DNA of 64,000 nt from Acd1 sp049973945 (GTDB lineage: Archaea > Thermoproteota > Thermoprotei_A > Sulfolobales > Sulfolobaceae), in NCBI GenBank assembly GCA_049973945.1, contig JBMFJH010000005.1, positions 29,017-93,016 on the forward strand, in the 5' to 3' direction. Position 1 is the stretch's first letter; every line of letters starts with the position of its first letter. Shown here piece by piece: positions 38,508 to 47,056 of the stretch. A program made the translations under genes and the position numbers. A model generated the notes under the pieces. It was not told where the DNA came from. It worked only from the letters and a program-made list of their open reading frames with translations, and ran no database searches.

Positions 38508-39353
38508 ATGAAGTTAATAACGGTCAGGTTCGTCTCGCCCTTCAAGATTGGCGAGAGGGAGGACTACGTCGATGCCGTAACGCTGTACAGGGCCTTCATT
38601 AAGGCCTTGGCCATGCTGGGAGAGAGCTTCAGTGAGATAATGGAGGGAAAGGTCAAGTTCTCCTCCATGTTCCCCGTCATAAACGGCACTCTCTACGTCA
38701 AGACCCCCTATAGGAAGGTCGAGTGCAAGGACAGGGAAAAGGATAAGAGGCTGAGGAGGATCGGCTTCATCAGGGTTGATGTCCTCAAGAAGGCGGAGCC
38801 CCCGTACACCTTCAGGTGTAGGGAGAACAGCGACGAGATATACGTCCAGGACTACAATAACCAAGAGTTCGCGCTGAAGGGGTCGGACTACCTTGAGTCC
38901 CACGGGAGGACGATCGTCGAGTACAAGAACAGGATCGACAGGGTCAACCACTCGGCGGACATCTACTCCACTCCATCGTTCATGCCGGCATACGACATGG
39001 GCTTCTTGGCCACCGAGTGGAACGGCAAGCTCGAGAGGGCCTTGAGGCTGTTGGAGAAGTTGGGGATAGGGAAGGACAGGAACCTGGGCTACGGGAAGTT
39101 CGTGGTCAAGGGGGTCACGGACTTCGATATAAGCCTAAGCTGGAGGTACAAGTACGTCACGGGGAAGGCTTACACCGAGGGCGACTTCCTCGCGGAGAGG
39201 TTCGACAGGGCCCAGATAATAGGCGGGGACGTGAGTCCCGTCTTCTTCCCGATATTCGTCCTGTTGCCCCCCGGCTCGCTGGTCAAGGAGACGAAGAGGT
39301 TGGTGGAGAGGCGGGACGACAACGTGGTGATCGTCGACCCCATAGCTCTGTGA
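38508..39353 (+). CDS. csm4: Csm4 (Cas5-group subunit)
   Basis: A 281-residue protein starting MKLITVRFVSPFKIGERED, the typical Csm4 N-terminal strand and turn, with a Gly-rich loop LGIGKDRNLGYGKFVV near 195-210. Csm4 binds Cas10 and the 5' crRNA tag. It is encoded opposite to the other csm genes, beyond the inserted ATPase pair, and has its own TATA box (AAAAAGATAAG, about 38474). Position 39353 is the end of a TGA stop. Confidence 0.88.
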   Translation: MKLITVRFVSPFKIGEREDYVDAVTLYRAFIKALAMLGESFSEIMEGKVKFSSMFPVINGTLYVKTPYRKVECKDREKDKRLRRIGFIRVDVLKKAEPPYTFRCRENSDEIYVQDYNNQEFALKGSDYLESHGRTIVEYKNRIDRVNHSADIYSTPSFMPAYDMGFLATEWNGKLERALRLLEKLGIGKDRNLGYGKFVVKGVTDFDISLSWRYKYVTGKAYTEGDFLAERFDRAQIIGGDVSPVFFPIFVLLPPGSLVKETKRLVERRDDNVVIVDPIAL

Positions 39354-39484
39354 GTACCTTCGATTGACCGAAACGCCCGCCCTTTGCGTCTTTAGGCTTT
39401 AGCGTTAGACGTCCTTCCACTTCCTCGCTCCCCTGACTAACGAGTTCGCACCGTCGGGCTTCGTGGGAGTTAAGCCGGTGCGGT

Positions 39485-40660
39485 TCAACCTTCCTCGCCC
39501 TGCCCCGCCCTGAACAGCTCCTGGGCTATTTCCACAAGCTCCTTTGGGCCGAGGCTCAAGTCCCCGTACTCCGGGGGCCTCTCCCTCAGGCTCACGAGCC
39601 CCACCTTCTCCGCCACCCTGCCCATCCTCTTCACCGCCTCCCTAGCCTCCGACTCGCTGAACTCCCCGACCTTCACCTCGAAGGCCCATACCGGCTTCCT
39701 CCCCTTGACTATCACCACGTCTATGTCCTCCCTGGGCGAGTAGTGCAGTACCCCGCCGAAGTGCCTGGCCAGCATCTCCCCCACGCTGAACTGTACTTCC
39801 CTGCCTATGGGTAGCTCCCTGACCTCGACCTCCCTCTCGCCCACCGCGTACTTCGCTTCTGCGTAGAGGGTCAGGGAGAGGGCCGGCGACCTGACGCTGT
39901 AGTAGTTCTCCCTGGAGAGTGTGGGGATTTTCTGGGCCAGCCCCATCCTCACGAGTTTGTTGACTACCGAGGAGACCGTGGCCTCCCCGCCCTTTGGCTG
40001 TATCACCCCGGCTATCTCGGAGGTCTTCCAGACCCCCTCCCCCAGCAGGAGCAGCGTCCTGTAGTAGACGTCGGTGAGCTGCCTCTCCTCCTCCTTGAAC
40101 ACCTCCCCGATCAGCCCCTTCGATATCAGGGCGAACTCCTTCACCCTCCCGACGAACTCCTCGTAGCCGTCGACCAGGGGGATCACCCAGGGGTCCCTGT
40201 ACAACGCGGAGAGGACTGGGTTCTCGACCTGGGCCAGGACGTCCTCGTAGGAGATGATGTCCACCTCGAGCGGGGTGAAGAGGCCGAGGAGGGGGCTGTT
40301 CCTGTCGAAGACCTTGCTGACTATCCCGTAGCTCGACCCGACCAACACGAGCACCCCGTCCCTGTCCCAGGTGCTTATTACGGACCAGTAGACCTCGGGG
40401 AGCCTCTGGAACTCGTCTATCACTGCGACTCCTCCCCTGCGGAGCGCGGCCTTGGCCTCGCGAAGGGCCTCCTCCACCTTCATGACCTCGTCGTCGAGGG
40501 TCACGGCGTTGCCCGGGTCGGCTATGAGCGCGTAGAAGTCGAACTTGAGGTTCCTCCTTACGAGGGTGCTCTTCCCGGTCTTCCTCCTGCCGTAAATCAA
40601 AGTCCAGTTCTTTATCGCCCTTATCCTCGCCTCTTCCCGTCTCTTGAGATATAGTCTCAC
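39485..40660 (-). CDS. Archaeal ATPase with C-terminal nuclease-like domain
   Basis: A 391-residue protein. Walker A GRRKTGKS at 24-31; Walker B VAVIDEFQ at 78-85; sensor region VLVLVGSS. A winged-helix part follows (KTSEIAGVIQPKGGEATVSS). The C-terminal stretch DIDVVIVKGRKPVWAFEVKV at about 312-331 has the D...ExK pattern of PD-(D/E)xK nucleases. This is the large, poorly understood archaeal AAA family often found in defence and mobile regions. GTG start at 40660 with TATA box TTTTTATACT and a palindromic operator between TATA and start. A damaged relative lies at 61528-61745. Confidence 0.8.
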   Translation of the reverse strand: MRLYLKRREEARIRAIKNWTLIYGRRKTGKSTLVRRNLKFDFYALIADPGNAVTLDDEVMKVEEALREAKAALRRGGVAVIDEFQRLPEVYWSVISTWDRDGVLVLVGSSYGIVSKVFDRNSPLLGLFTPLEVDIISYEDVLAQVENPVLSALYRDPWVIPLVDGYEEFVGRVKEFALISKGLIGEVFKEEERQLTDVYYRTLLLLGEGVWKTSEIAGVIQPKGGEATVSSVVNKLVRMGLAQKIPTLSRENYYSVRSPALSLTLYAEAKYAVGEREVEVRELPIGREVQFSVGEMLARHFGGVLHYSPREDIDVVIVKGRKPVWAFEVKVGEFSESEAREAVKRMGRVAEKVGLVSLRERPPEYGDLSLGPKELVEIAQELFRAGQGEEG

Positions 40661-40663
40661 GGG

Positions 40664-40690
40664 ACTAGTCTAATGAGACTAGTATAAAAA
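40664..40690 (-). promoter_or_regulatory. Palindromic operator and TATA box of the 39485-40660 ATPase
   Basis: ACTAGTCTAATGAGACTAGT at 40664-40683 is an inverted repeat with 8-base arms and a 4-base loop. It abuts the TATA box (TTTTTATACT, minus sense, 40681-40690) and extends to the start codon, where TGAGACTA repeats one arm. Binding here would block transcription. Autoregulation by the winged helix of the encoded protein is inferred. Confidence 0.7.
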
Positions 40691-40934
40691 GACTGGATGA
40701 AACGAGACCAGACGCGGTGCCGAGTGCTCTCGAACAACGAGGTGAGGACGCCGTCGAACGGTTCGCGGCTTTACAGCCCTCACGGGACGGGCGAAAGGTT
40801 CTGAAGCCGTAACGCCTCCCGAGCTCGGGTCGCCCGACGGTTACGAGGGGCGGTTGCGCTCTGGCCACGTGAGGGAAGAAAGGTTTATGGCCTGAATGGG
40901 TCTAAGTTTAACGACGCGCTCCGACTCGGTTAGC

Positions 40935-41909
40935 TTACTCGGCCTTCCACTCAGCGATGTGCGACATCTCCTCGGCCAACCCCTTCAGCCCTTCCTTGCC
41001 CGCTCCCCTGACCTTGCTGCACAGGTAGTCCACGAAAGCGTCGAGCTTCGCCCTCCTCTCCTCGGCCTTGGCGGTGTCGCCGGTCAAGGCGACGACCTTA
41101 GTCCCGCCCTCCTGCCTCGCCAATTCGAGCTTGGGGAGGGAATCGTCGAACCCTCCCCACCTACCGCAGGCCTCCTGGACGGCCTGGAGCGAGCCCTTGA
41201 GGGTCGCCTCGATCACCTCCGCCCTCACATCCTCAGCGCTCCTGGCCAGCTCCACCAAGTCCTCGCTGAGCGGTTTATACCTCGGGGGAGTCCCCACCTC
41301 GACGAGCTCGTAGGAGTTCTGGGCCGTGGGGACTGCGTAGACCACTACCAAGTCCTTGTTGGTGAGGGAGGTCAGCCAGTTCGTCACGTCGTGGGCCATG
41401 ACGGTCACGAAGTTCAGGCTGTGGGTCACGTCGAGCACGACGGTGTCCTCCTTCGTGGACTTGACCACGGGGTAGAGCTTCCTGACCATGTAGCCCCTGA
41501 CGTGCTCCGGCTGTACGTCGAAGAGGACGTCCCTGAACTTGCCCAGCGCGGGGATTATAACGACTTTGAGGTCGGGCCTGACCTGGGGCACGCACTCCTT
41601 TATACAGCCCTCGGCCAGCTCCTCTAGGTAGGCCCCGCTCTCCCCCTCCAAGTCCTGCAACGCCCTCGAGGAGCGGGAGGTGAACGAGTTCTTCGCGACG
41701 GGGCAGAAGGCCCCCAGCCTGTTGGGGTCGCCGGGCAACGAGGAGAAGAGCACCGAGGCGAGGCCCACAATCACGGTTTCTCCCTGGTAAAGGGGGACTG
41801 TAGTCCAGCAGTTGACCTCCTTCTCCCTCATCGCGAGCTCCGTCCTGGAGCGGTAGGTCGCCCTAGTCCAGTTCAGGGGGTCTCCCCAAGTAGCTATGTA
41901 GAGGGGCAT
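40935..41909 (-). CDS. Csx1-like CARF protein without a visible HEPN motif
   Basis: A 324-residue protein. It starts MPLYIATWGDPLNWTRATY and contains VVLDVTHSLNFVTVMAHDV, the characteristic CARF ligand-site strand and helix of the Csx1 family, followed by KDLVVVYAVPTAQNSYELVE. CARF domains bind cyclic oligoadenylate made by Cas10. The last ~95 residues are helical but lack the R-x4-6-H ribonuclease motif of HEPN, and the protein is shorter than typical Csx1 of about 450 residues. It may be truncated, a regulator, or a ring nuclease. No remnant of a HEPN domain was recognised beyond the stop. Confidence 0.75.
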   Translation of the reverse strand: MPLYIATWGDPLNWTRATYRSRTELAMREKEVNCWTTVPLYQGETVIVGLASVLFSSLPGDPNRLGAFCPVAKNSFTSRSSRALQDLEGESGAYLEELAEGCIKECVPQVRPDLKVVIIPALGKFRDVLFDVQPEHVRGYMVRKLYPVVKSTKEDTVVLDVTHSLNFVTVMAHDVTNWLTSLTNKDLVVVYAVPTAQNSYELVEVGTPPRYKPLSEDLVELARSAEDVRAEVIEATLKGSLQAVQEACGRWGGFDDSLPKLELARQEGGTKVVALTGDTAKAEERRAKLDAFVDYLCSKVRGAGKEGLKGLAEEMSHIAEWKAE

Positions 41910-42023
41910 CGGGAGGGTTAAGCGGGAGGGTTAATAAGCTGGGCTATTCGCAGTCGCTCGCAACGCTTATATCTCGCGCGGCCAAAGGAGTTGTACGAGG
42001 CTTGGCCGATGAAAAGCCTGCAC

Positions 42024-42099
42024 GACCTGTCGGGGCGGGCCCGAGGGGGATGAGTGCGGGTGGGCCCCTGACCTGTCGGGGCAGCCCCGAGGGGGATGA
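42024..42099. repeat. Two 30-nt direct repeats with internal hairpins
   Basis: Copies at 42024-42053 and 42070-42099 begin GACCTGTCGGGGC and end CCGAGGGGGATGA, differing at two positions and separated by 16 bases. In the second copy CGGGGCAGCCCCG is a perfect stem-loop; in the first the stem is imperfect. They sit in the divergent promoter interval between the Csx1-like gene and the DUF3800 gene. They could be operator half-sites, a transcript-processing signal or part of a small RNA. Confidence 0.6.
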
Positions 42100-42122
42100 A
42101 GGGGCCATTGGGGTGATTCGTT

Positions 42123-42692
42123 TTGACCCGAGGGAAGTACTACCTCTTCCTGGACGAGTCTTACGACTTGAACGCCTTCGTGTTGGCCCTCGTTTGGACG
42201 GGGAACTTGAGGGATGTGGTGGAGGTGAAGAGGAGGGCCCTGAGGAGGATAGGGAAGGAGAGCTACAAGTTCCACTTCTCCGACGACAGGGACGCCATAA
42301 GGGAGGCCTTCCTCGGGGAGATCCTTTCGTCCCCCTTGCATCTAGGGGTAGTACTCTTCGACGCGGTGCCGAAGACTTGCAGGGACTACGCCGTGTACTA
42401 CGTGTCCGTCCCGCTCAAAGTCTTACCGGTGTCCAATTCCATAGTCTACGTTTACGTGAAGGGGCTCAAGTCGTGGCTCCCCAGGGATTGCGACCTCCTG
42501 AGGGAGGCCCCTTCTTTAGGCTGGCACGGCAACGCCGTCGTCCTGAGGCTCAGCTTCGGCGAGCTCGAGAGGGCCGGGCTCGAAGTGGCCGACTACCTGG
42601 CCTCCCTTTACAGGCGGTGCCTCGCGAGGGGCTTCGAGGGGGAGTGCGGGGCTTTGGACGAGAGGCTCGAGTTCGTGTACAGGTGGCGTTGA
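42123..42692 (+). CDS. DUF3800-family protein
   Basis: A 189-residue protein beginning MTRGKYYLFLDESYD. The D-E-S triad at 11-13 on the first strand, followed by LALVWTGNLRDV and KFHFSDDRDAIREAFLG, is the DUF3800 signature, an RNase H-like fold common in phage and defence neighbourhoods and presumed to be a nuclease. The TTG start at 42123 follows the hairpin repeats directly. It diverges from the Csx1-like gene. The function is not established for this family. Confidence 0.75.
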   Translation: MTRGKYYLFLDESYDLNAFVLALVWTGNLRDVVEVKRRALRRIGKESYKFHFSDDRDAIREAFLGEILSSPLHLGVVLFDAVPKTCRDYAVYYVSVPLKVLPVSNSIVYVYVKGLKSWLPRDCDLLREAPSLGWHGNAVVLRLSFGELERAGLEVADYLASLYRRCLARGFEGECGALDERLEFVYRWR

Positions 42693-42960
42693 AGCCTCGA
42701 GCGGTTTGAAGGGAGAACCGGTCTGACGGAACTCCTCAATGATCAAAGGCGTCGCGAGTCTTCAGCCCTGCGACCTTCCCCACAGCGTCTTTTTATGCGA
42801 CCGGCTCCGTCGCCAAAAGTGACGGCGTCGTCTCGTCACCTGCCCGAAAACGCAATGAGGCTCGTCATCTCGGTCGTGATGGGTGAGACCTTAATCCGCT
42901 CGCAGAGGAGAGATCGGAAGCGGGACGCTCTCCTGGCTGGCAATTAATCGGAGCGCGACG

Positions 42961-43470
42961 TCAGGGAACCCAACCGGGCTTCTGTAGTCTTACCCTCACT
43001 TCCTCTATCAGGTTCAGGACGTTGGCCTTAGCTACCTCGTCGTTCCTGAACGGGCTGAGTACCGCGTCCCTGTCGGGCCCGTTGTACTGGTACTCTTGAA
43101 CAGCTAGGGCGAGTTTCGTCACTAGGTTCACGTCTTTACCCAGCAACAGCGACAGCTCCTCCATGTAAGAGGTGGGGACTACGGCTATCAGCCAGTCGGC
43201 GAACTCGACGAACTTTTTCCCCCTCAGCCTCTTCTTCCCTGGATACCTCCTCAACAGCTCCTCCCTCTTGTCAACTAGCATGGCCCCTAACAGGGCCTTC
43301 CAAGCCTGGAACGCTCTGCCGGCAGCGTTGCGTAAGAGCCCCTCGTTGACGAACTCCTCAGCTAACTTGGACTCGTAGTACGCCTCCTCGACCCTCGTCC
43401 TCTTGTAGCCGGCCAAGTCGAACCAGGGCTTCGGCAGTTCCTGCACGAGTCGCTGTTCTCGCGCTACCAT
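42961..43470 (-). CDS. PaREP1-like helical protein
   Basis: A protein of about 169 residues from the ATG at 43468-43470 (MVAREQRLVQELPKPWFDLA). The longer frame from 43572 adds unlikely sequence. RVEEAYYESKLAEEFVNEGL then RNAAGRAFQAWKALLGAMLV is the PaREP1/HEPN-like four-helix pattern, and the later SYMEELSLLLGKDVNLVTKL and EYQYNGPD regions align with the gene at 61846-62373 (KFSYNGFD). Some members act as toxin-like HEPN proteins, but no R-x4-6-H motif is evident here. Confidence 0.65.
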   Translation of the reverse strand: MVAREQRLVQELPKPWFDLAGYKRTRVEEAYYESKLAEEFVNEGLLRNAAGRAFQAWKALLGAMLVDKREELLRRYPGKKRLRGKKFVEFADWLIAVVPTSYMEELSLLLGKDVNLVTKLALAVQEYQYNGPDRDAVLSPFRNDEVAKANVLNLIEEVRVRLQKPGWVP

Positions 43471-43643
43471 AAAACCTTGCGTCGTGGCGAGGAAGGTATG
43501 GCTCACGCTGGGGGTTAGCGTCCGTAACCATTGCCAGATGAAAGGTAGGGGCTGTCTCCCCCGAACCCACACGGTTTTACGGCGCGCGGACGATCCGCGA
43601 ACTCAAAGCGTTCGATGTCGCTCGAGACCAGGAGCCGTTTCCC

Positions 43644-44115
43644 CTACAACAGGAGGGAGTAGGCGTAGATGCCCAGGGCAAAGACGGCCAGCATGGCGAG
43701 GGGTATCACCAGCTCGTAGACCAGGGGTTCCCTCACCCCCTCCTCAGCGGCATGAGCCCAAGCCGGAGGTGGCGTGGAGGACGAAGAAGAGGGTGGGGGG
43801 CCCGATCAAGATTATGTAAAGCTCCAGGCTGTCGCTCCCGTTCAGGAGGCCGAAGGCGAGCTCCGAGACCAGGGCGGAGGACGGGGGGGGGCACGTGCCA
43901 AACCCCGTGACGCCCTCCAGGAGGCCCAGGACGAGGAGGATCCAGGCCGTGGCGCCCTGGAACGACTGGGAGTAGACCGAGTCCTGCAAGCCCCGGGGCG
44001 AAGGCCTTCCTCGACGCCATTATGATGATTAGTCCCGGGACGGCGAGGAGGGGGCTCAGGGGGAACAGGGAGCTCAGGAAGGTGCCCAACGATACCCTGA
44101 AGCCACTTCTGAGCA
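43644..44115 (-). pseudogene. Small integral membrane protein, broken by two frameshifts
   Basis: Three successive frames together give one membrane protein: LGTFLSSLFPLSPLLAVPGL with IIIMASRKAFAPG, then QDSVYSQSFQGATAWILLVL to TLFFVLHATSGLGSC, then EGVREPLVYELVIPLAMLAV with FALGIYAYSLLL and a stop at 43644. Four hydrophobic segments result. The family was not recognised. Confidence 0.55.
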
Positions 44116-44202
44116 GGGTTCAATGATCCGCTCCTCTGTTCCTCGGTTCTCTATTGAGGTTACGTCCGTCCTGACCCGAGGCGCGACGGGGGAGGCGTCA
44201 CT

Positions 44203-45477
44203 TCAGGGGTCGAAGACTCCTCCCAACTTGTAGTCTATGACGACCCCTAGCTTCTTGAGGAGGCCTTCTCCGATCAAGTCCTTCTCTATGTAGGGCGCGT
44301 TTAGAACCTCGGCGATAACGGATCTCCCGCCCAACCCCACTTTCGCGTACTTCACGTAAGTCCTATAACATTGCGACGTCGCCGTGCACACAGCGGGCCC
44401 CTCCGAAGGCTCGAAGGGTATAGCGTCGAAGTTCTCCTTGCTAAGAATCAACTCTCCCTCGAACCCCGTGTCCACCTTCGCCCTAACTCTTCTGCCCTCG
44501 ACCTCGATCTCAATAATCAAGGAAGTACACCCTGTTGGGGACTCTATCCTGACCTTCTTGCCCTCCCTGACTTTCGACTCCGCGTAGTCGTAAGCGTCTT
44601 CGACCCTGTCGAACTCCCTCTCGCCTTCCCCGGCAACGACCACCTTGTACTTGCTGGCGACAGCACCCTTTGGCAGGTAGTGCTCAACCGCCTTCCTGGC
44701 CCACTCCCTCAGCCTGTAGGCGTCCTCTCCCTTTCTCTCCACCAAACCCCTCATCTCCAGTAAGTCGACAGGAACCCCCAGCTCCTCCGCCCTCTTCCTC
44801 GACACGGTGTAGCCCTCCCTCATTAGCCTCAAGATCCACTCGAAGTATTTCGGGTCGAGCTTTATCGGGGGAGACGGGAGGGCGACCACCTCGTTGAACT
44901 CGAGGTACTTGTAGTATATCAAGTCCGCCCCTGCCATCAGTCCAGCAATAGAGAGGAAGACGGTCTCCGGCTTGAGGCCTGGGGTGGCGTTAACGTATAC
45001 CTCGTCCCCCTGCTCCTTGAACCTAATGATCTTGTAGACCACCTTGTCGTAGAGATCCTCTATCCCCTCGTAAAACGTCTCCTCTGAGGATATGGCCTTC
45101 ACGACGACGAGCTGAGACCTGATCCCCTTCCCCCTGAGGTACTCCATTATGGCCTCCCCTGCCAGTCTCGCGTTCCACGTGTTAGTTGCGTACATCAGGA
45201 CGTAAACCTCCTCCTCCTTGTGGCCGAACTTCCTCATGGCCGAGAACAGGGAGTCCAGCTCGGCGCAGGAGCTGGGGCCGGCCTTCCTTACGAAGTCCAG
45301 CAGGGCCTTCTTCAGGGCGTCGAAGTTCCTCGCTATGACCTCCTGCCTGTCGTCGTCGAACTTCAGCCTGCTCCAGTCCTTAAGGCCCAGACTGTTCACG
45401 AGTTTCTGGACTTCCTCGTCCCGTCTGGCCGAGTTGTCTAGAAGGGATGTCCCGACAGCGGTGATGTGAACCTTCAC
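44203..45477 (-). CDS. CARF-wHTH-retropepsin-like protease fusion
   Basis: A 424-residue protein. Residues 1-205 are a CARF domain of the APE2256/SSO1393 type: HITAVGTSLLDN at the start, VYVLMYATNTWNA, and VNATPGLKPETVFLSIAGLM with DLIYYKY. Residues 210-268 are a winged helix (YTVSRKRAEELGVPVDLLEM). After a charged linker, residues 325-424 look like a clan AA aspartic protease: VRAKVDTGFEGELIL with the D-T-G triad at 336-338, and LIGEGLLKKLGVVIDY at 401-416. Retropepsins need two D-T-G chains, and CARF proteins dimerise, so ligand-controlled proteolysis is plausible. TATA box CATATATCAC (about 45509-45518) precedes the GTG start. Domain calls are firm for CARF and good for the protease; the mechanism is inferred. 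Confidence 0.85.
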   Translation of the reverse strand: MKVHITAVGTSLLDNSARRDEEVQKLVNSLGLKDWSRLKFDDDRQEVIARNFDALKKALLDFVRKAGPSSCAELDSLFSAMRKFGHKEEEVYVLMYATNTWNARLAGEAIMEYLRGKGIRSQLVVVKAISSEETFYEGIEDLYDKVVYKIIRFKEQGDEVYVNATPGLKPETVFLSIAGLMAGADLIYYKYLEFNEVVALPSPPIKLDPKYFEWILRLMREGYTVSRKRAEELGVPVDLLEMRGLVERKGEDAYRLREWARKAVEHYLPKGAVASKYKVVVAGEGEREFDRVEDAYDYAESKVREGKKVRIESPTGCTSLIIEIEVEGRRVRAKVDTGFEGELILSKENFDAIPFEPSEGPAVCTATSQCYRTYVKYAKVGLGGRSVIAEVLNAPYIEKDLIGEGLLKKLGVVIDYKLGGVFDP

Positions 45478-45692
45478 GCTCAGGTTGTTCTCAAAAGCGT
45501 GATATATGCGTTCCAGGGTCTCGCCGCGCGACCAAGTGCGTCAGTACGAAGCTTCAGCGGTGAACCAGCTCTCCCGTAAGTCCGATCGCTGGAGATAGGG
45601 TAGGGAAGAGCCGTTTCGAACTCATGACCGAGCTCAGGCCGTTTCAACGGCGTCTCCCTCAGTTCAAACGACCGAACGAACTCGACCGCCCC

Positions 45693-46765
45693 TCAGGGCT
45701 CCCCGAAAGCCCTCCCTATCAGGGGTTCCGAAGGGCAGTACGCGTCGCCGACCTTCGCTATCCAGGAGGCCTCCAACAAGTGCTGCAAGTAGTTGTAGAC
45801 CTGGGAGTCGCCGACGCTGACGCCCTCCATGGCCTCCAACGCCCTCTTTATCCTGCCCCACGAGGCACAGCCGTCGCTGACAGTCCTCATCACAGCCAGG
45901 TACCTCTCCCTGGCCCCCTCCCTGCCCTTGAGGAAGTTCTCGAACTCGCGCGTTATTAGCGTCCTCGCGTACCTCAGCGTCTCCTCCAAACTCCTCCCCA
46001 AGTCCCTCGTCTGGGAGTAGGTGAAGCCGAAGTAGGTCAGCCATCCGGGGATCCCCCCGAGCTCCTCATAGACCCTCTCGTAGTCCTGGAACGGCACGTT
46101 CATCTGGGAGAACCGGCCCTCAGGAACTCGGTCGCCTCCTCCTTAGTGAAGGGCCTCAGCTCGACCTTAAGGAAGGCCCTCCCGAAGAGGGGCGAACTCG
46201 GGTCGTCCACCCTCAGGAACGTCCAGGGCGTGAGCGTCATGGGGAACGAGGTAAGGTTCAAGTGGCAGGGGAGGGACAGGCTGTCCTTCGCCGACCTGCT
46301 CGAGGCCCTGGACAGGCTCGACGAGGGGTTCGTGCTCGTGATCGACGAGGCTCAGGAGCTGATCAAGATGAGGGGCGCGGACTTACTGCCCTCGCTCGCG
46401 TACTCCTACGACAACCTGAAGGTGAGGGTAGTCCTGAGCGGTTCGGAGATGGGTCTGCTCTACCGCTTCCTGAGCAGGGACGCGAGCCTGGAGTGCTTGG
46501 GCAGCAGCCTGTTCACCTCCCTCTCGAGCTCCCCGAGGAAGTCCATGTAGCGTATCGCCATCCTCTCCTCGAACTTCCTCATATCGAGGTAGACGTAGGG
46601 CCTGCCCAACTAGCGCAGGGCTATCCTGATCAGCGAGGACTTCCCAGTCCTCCTGAGCCCCAGGACTAGGGTTATCGGAGACGAGAGGGACTTCAGCCTC
46701 TCGAGCTCCTCCTCCCTGTCGAAGAAGTCCTCCCTCCTGTCTTTGGGGGCCGGGTCGAAGAACAA
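45693..46765 (-). pseudogene. Archaeal ATPase (PF01637-like) with an internal inversion
   Basis: N-terminus on the minus strand from TTG 46765: FFDREEELERLKSL, Walker A LVLGLRRTGKSS, then TAG at 46610-46612 followed by LGRPYVYLDMRKFEERM... HSRLASLL. The middle, with Walker B FVLVIDEAQELIKM and VVLSGSEMGLLYRF, is on the plus strand (about 46220-46466). The C-terminal part is on the minus strand again (VDDPSSPLFGRAFLKVELRP, a one-base frameshift near 46118, then MNVPFQDYERVYEELGG... to the stop at 45693). The family is a Sulfolobales-abundant STAND-related ATPase of unknown role. The gene has three lesions: inversion, amber and frameshift. Confidence 0.85.
46212..46474. other. Inverted segment bounded by 8-bp inverted repeats
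   Basis: CTCAGGAA at 46212-46219 and TTCCTGAG at 46467-46474 are exact complements and flank 247 bases. Reversing the interval joins SRLASLLR to NVQGVSVMGNEVRF at one end and GLLYRFL to RVDDPSSPLFG at the other, both in frame. This identifies the exact inversion ends in the ATPase gene. Confidence 0.85.
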
Positions 46766-46768
46766 GGG

Positions 46769-46806
46769 CTTCTACCCCCCGAAGTAACTTCTACCCCCAG
46801 AAGTAA
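46769..46806 (-). promoter_or_regulatory. Tandem 19-bp operator repeats before the ATPase gene
   Basis: CTTCTACCCCCCGAAGTAA (46769-46787) and CTTCTACCCCCAGAAGTAA (46788-46806) are adjacent copies with one mismatch. ACTTCTACCCCCAGAAGT at 46787-46804 is also an inverted repeat with 6-base arms. They lie immediately upstream of the TTG start and suggest autoregulation, as at the other ATPase genes in this window. Confidence 0.65.
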
Positions 46807-46904
46807 TTAGCTTGTACTCCATCCCGAACCTCAGGGCGGACTACTCAGGCTCCTTAGGGGGGAGTTCAAGGAGTCCGGTCTACTTTCCTAACATTTAACG
46901 GAGA

Positions 46905-47056
46905 TTCGTTCAGCGTTGGAGGCCATGGAGGGCGTCAGCGACTCCCAGGTCTACAACTACTTGCAGCACTTGATGGAGACCTCCTGGATAGCGAAGGTCG
47001 GCGACGCGTACTGCCCTTCGGAACCCCTGATAGGGAGGGCTTTCGGGGAGCCCTGA
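46905..47056 (+). pseudogene. Inverted copy of the ATPase C-terminus
   Basis: The plus strand reads ALEAMEGVSDSQVYNYLQHL, then METSWIAKVGDAYCPSEPLI and GRAFGEP stop, nearly identical to the C-terminus of the ATPase at 45693-45850 on the other strand (which has VGDSQ and LEASW). Only about 50 codons remain, without a start. It directly precedes the second CARF gene, just as the ATPase precedes the CARF-protease gene. Confidence 0.85.

Noticed and set aside
31733..41909. Calling the effector locus type III-B (Cmr) because that type is common in Sulfolobales.
   Set aside because: The gene set (one Csm2-like small subunit, Csm3 with D40, Csm4, Csm5, HD-GGDD Cas10) fits a Csm complex better; III-A against III-D still needs profile searches.
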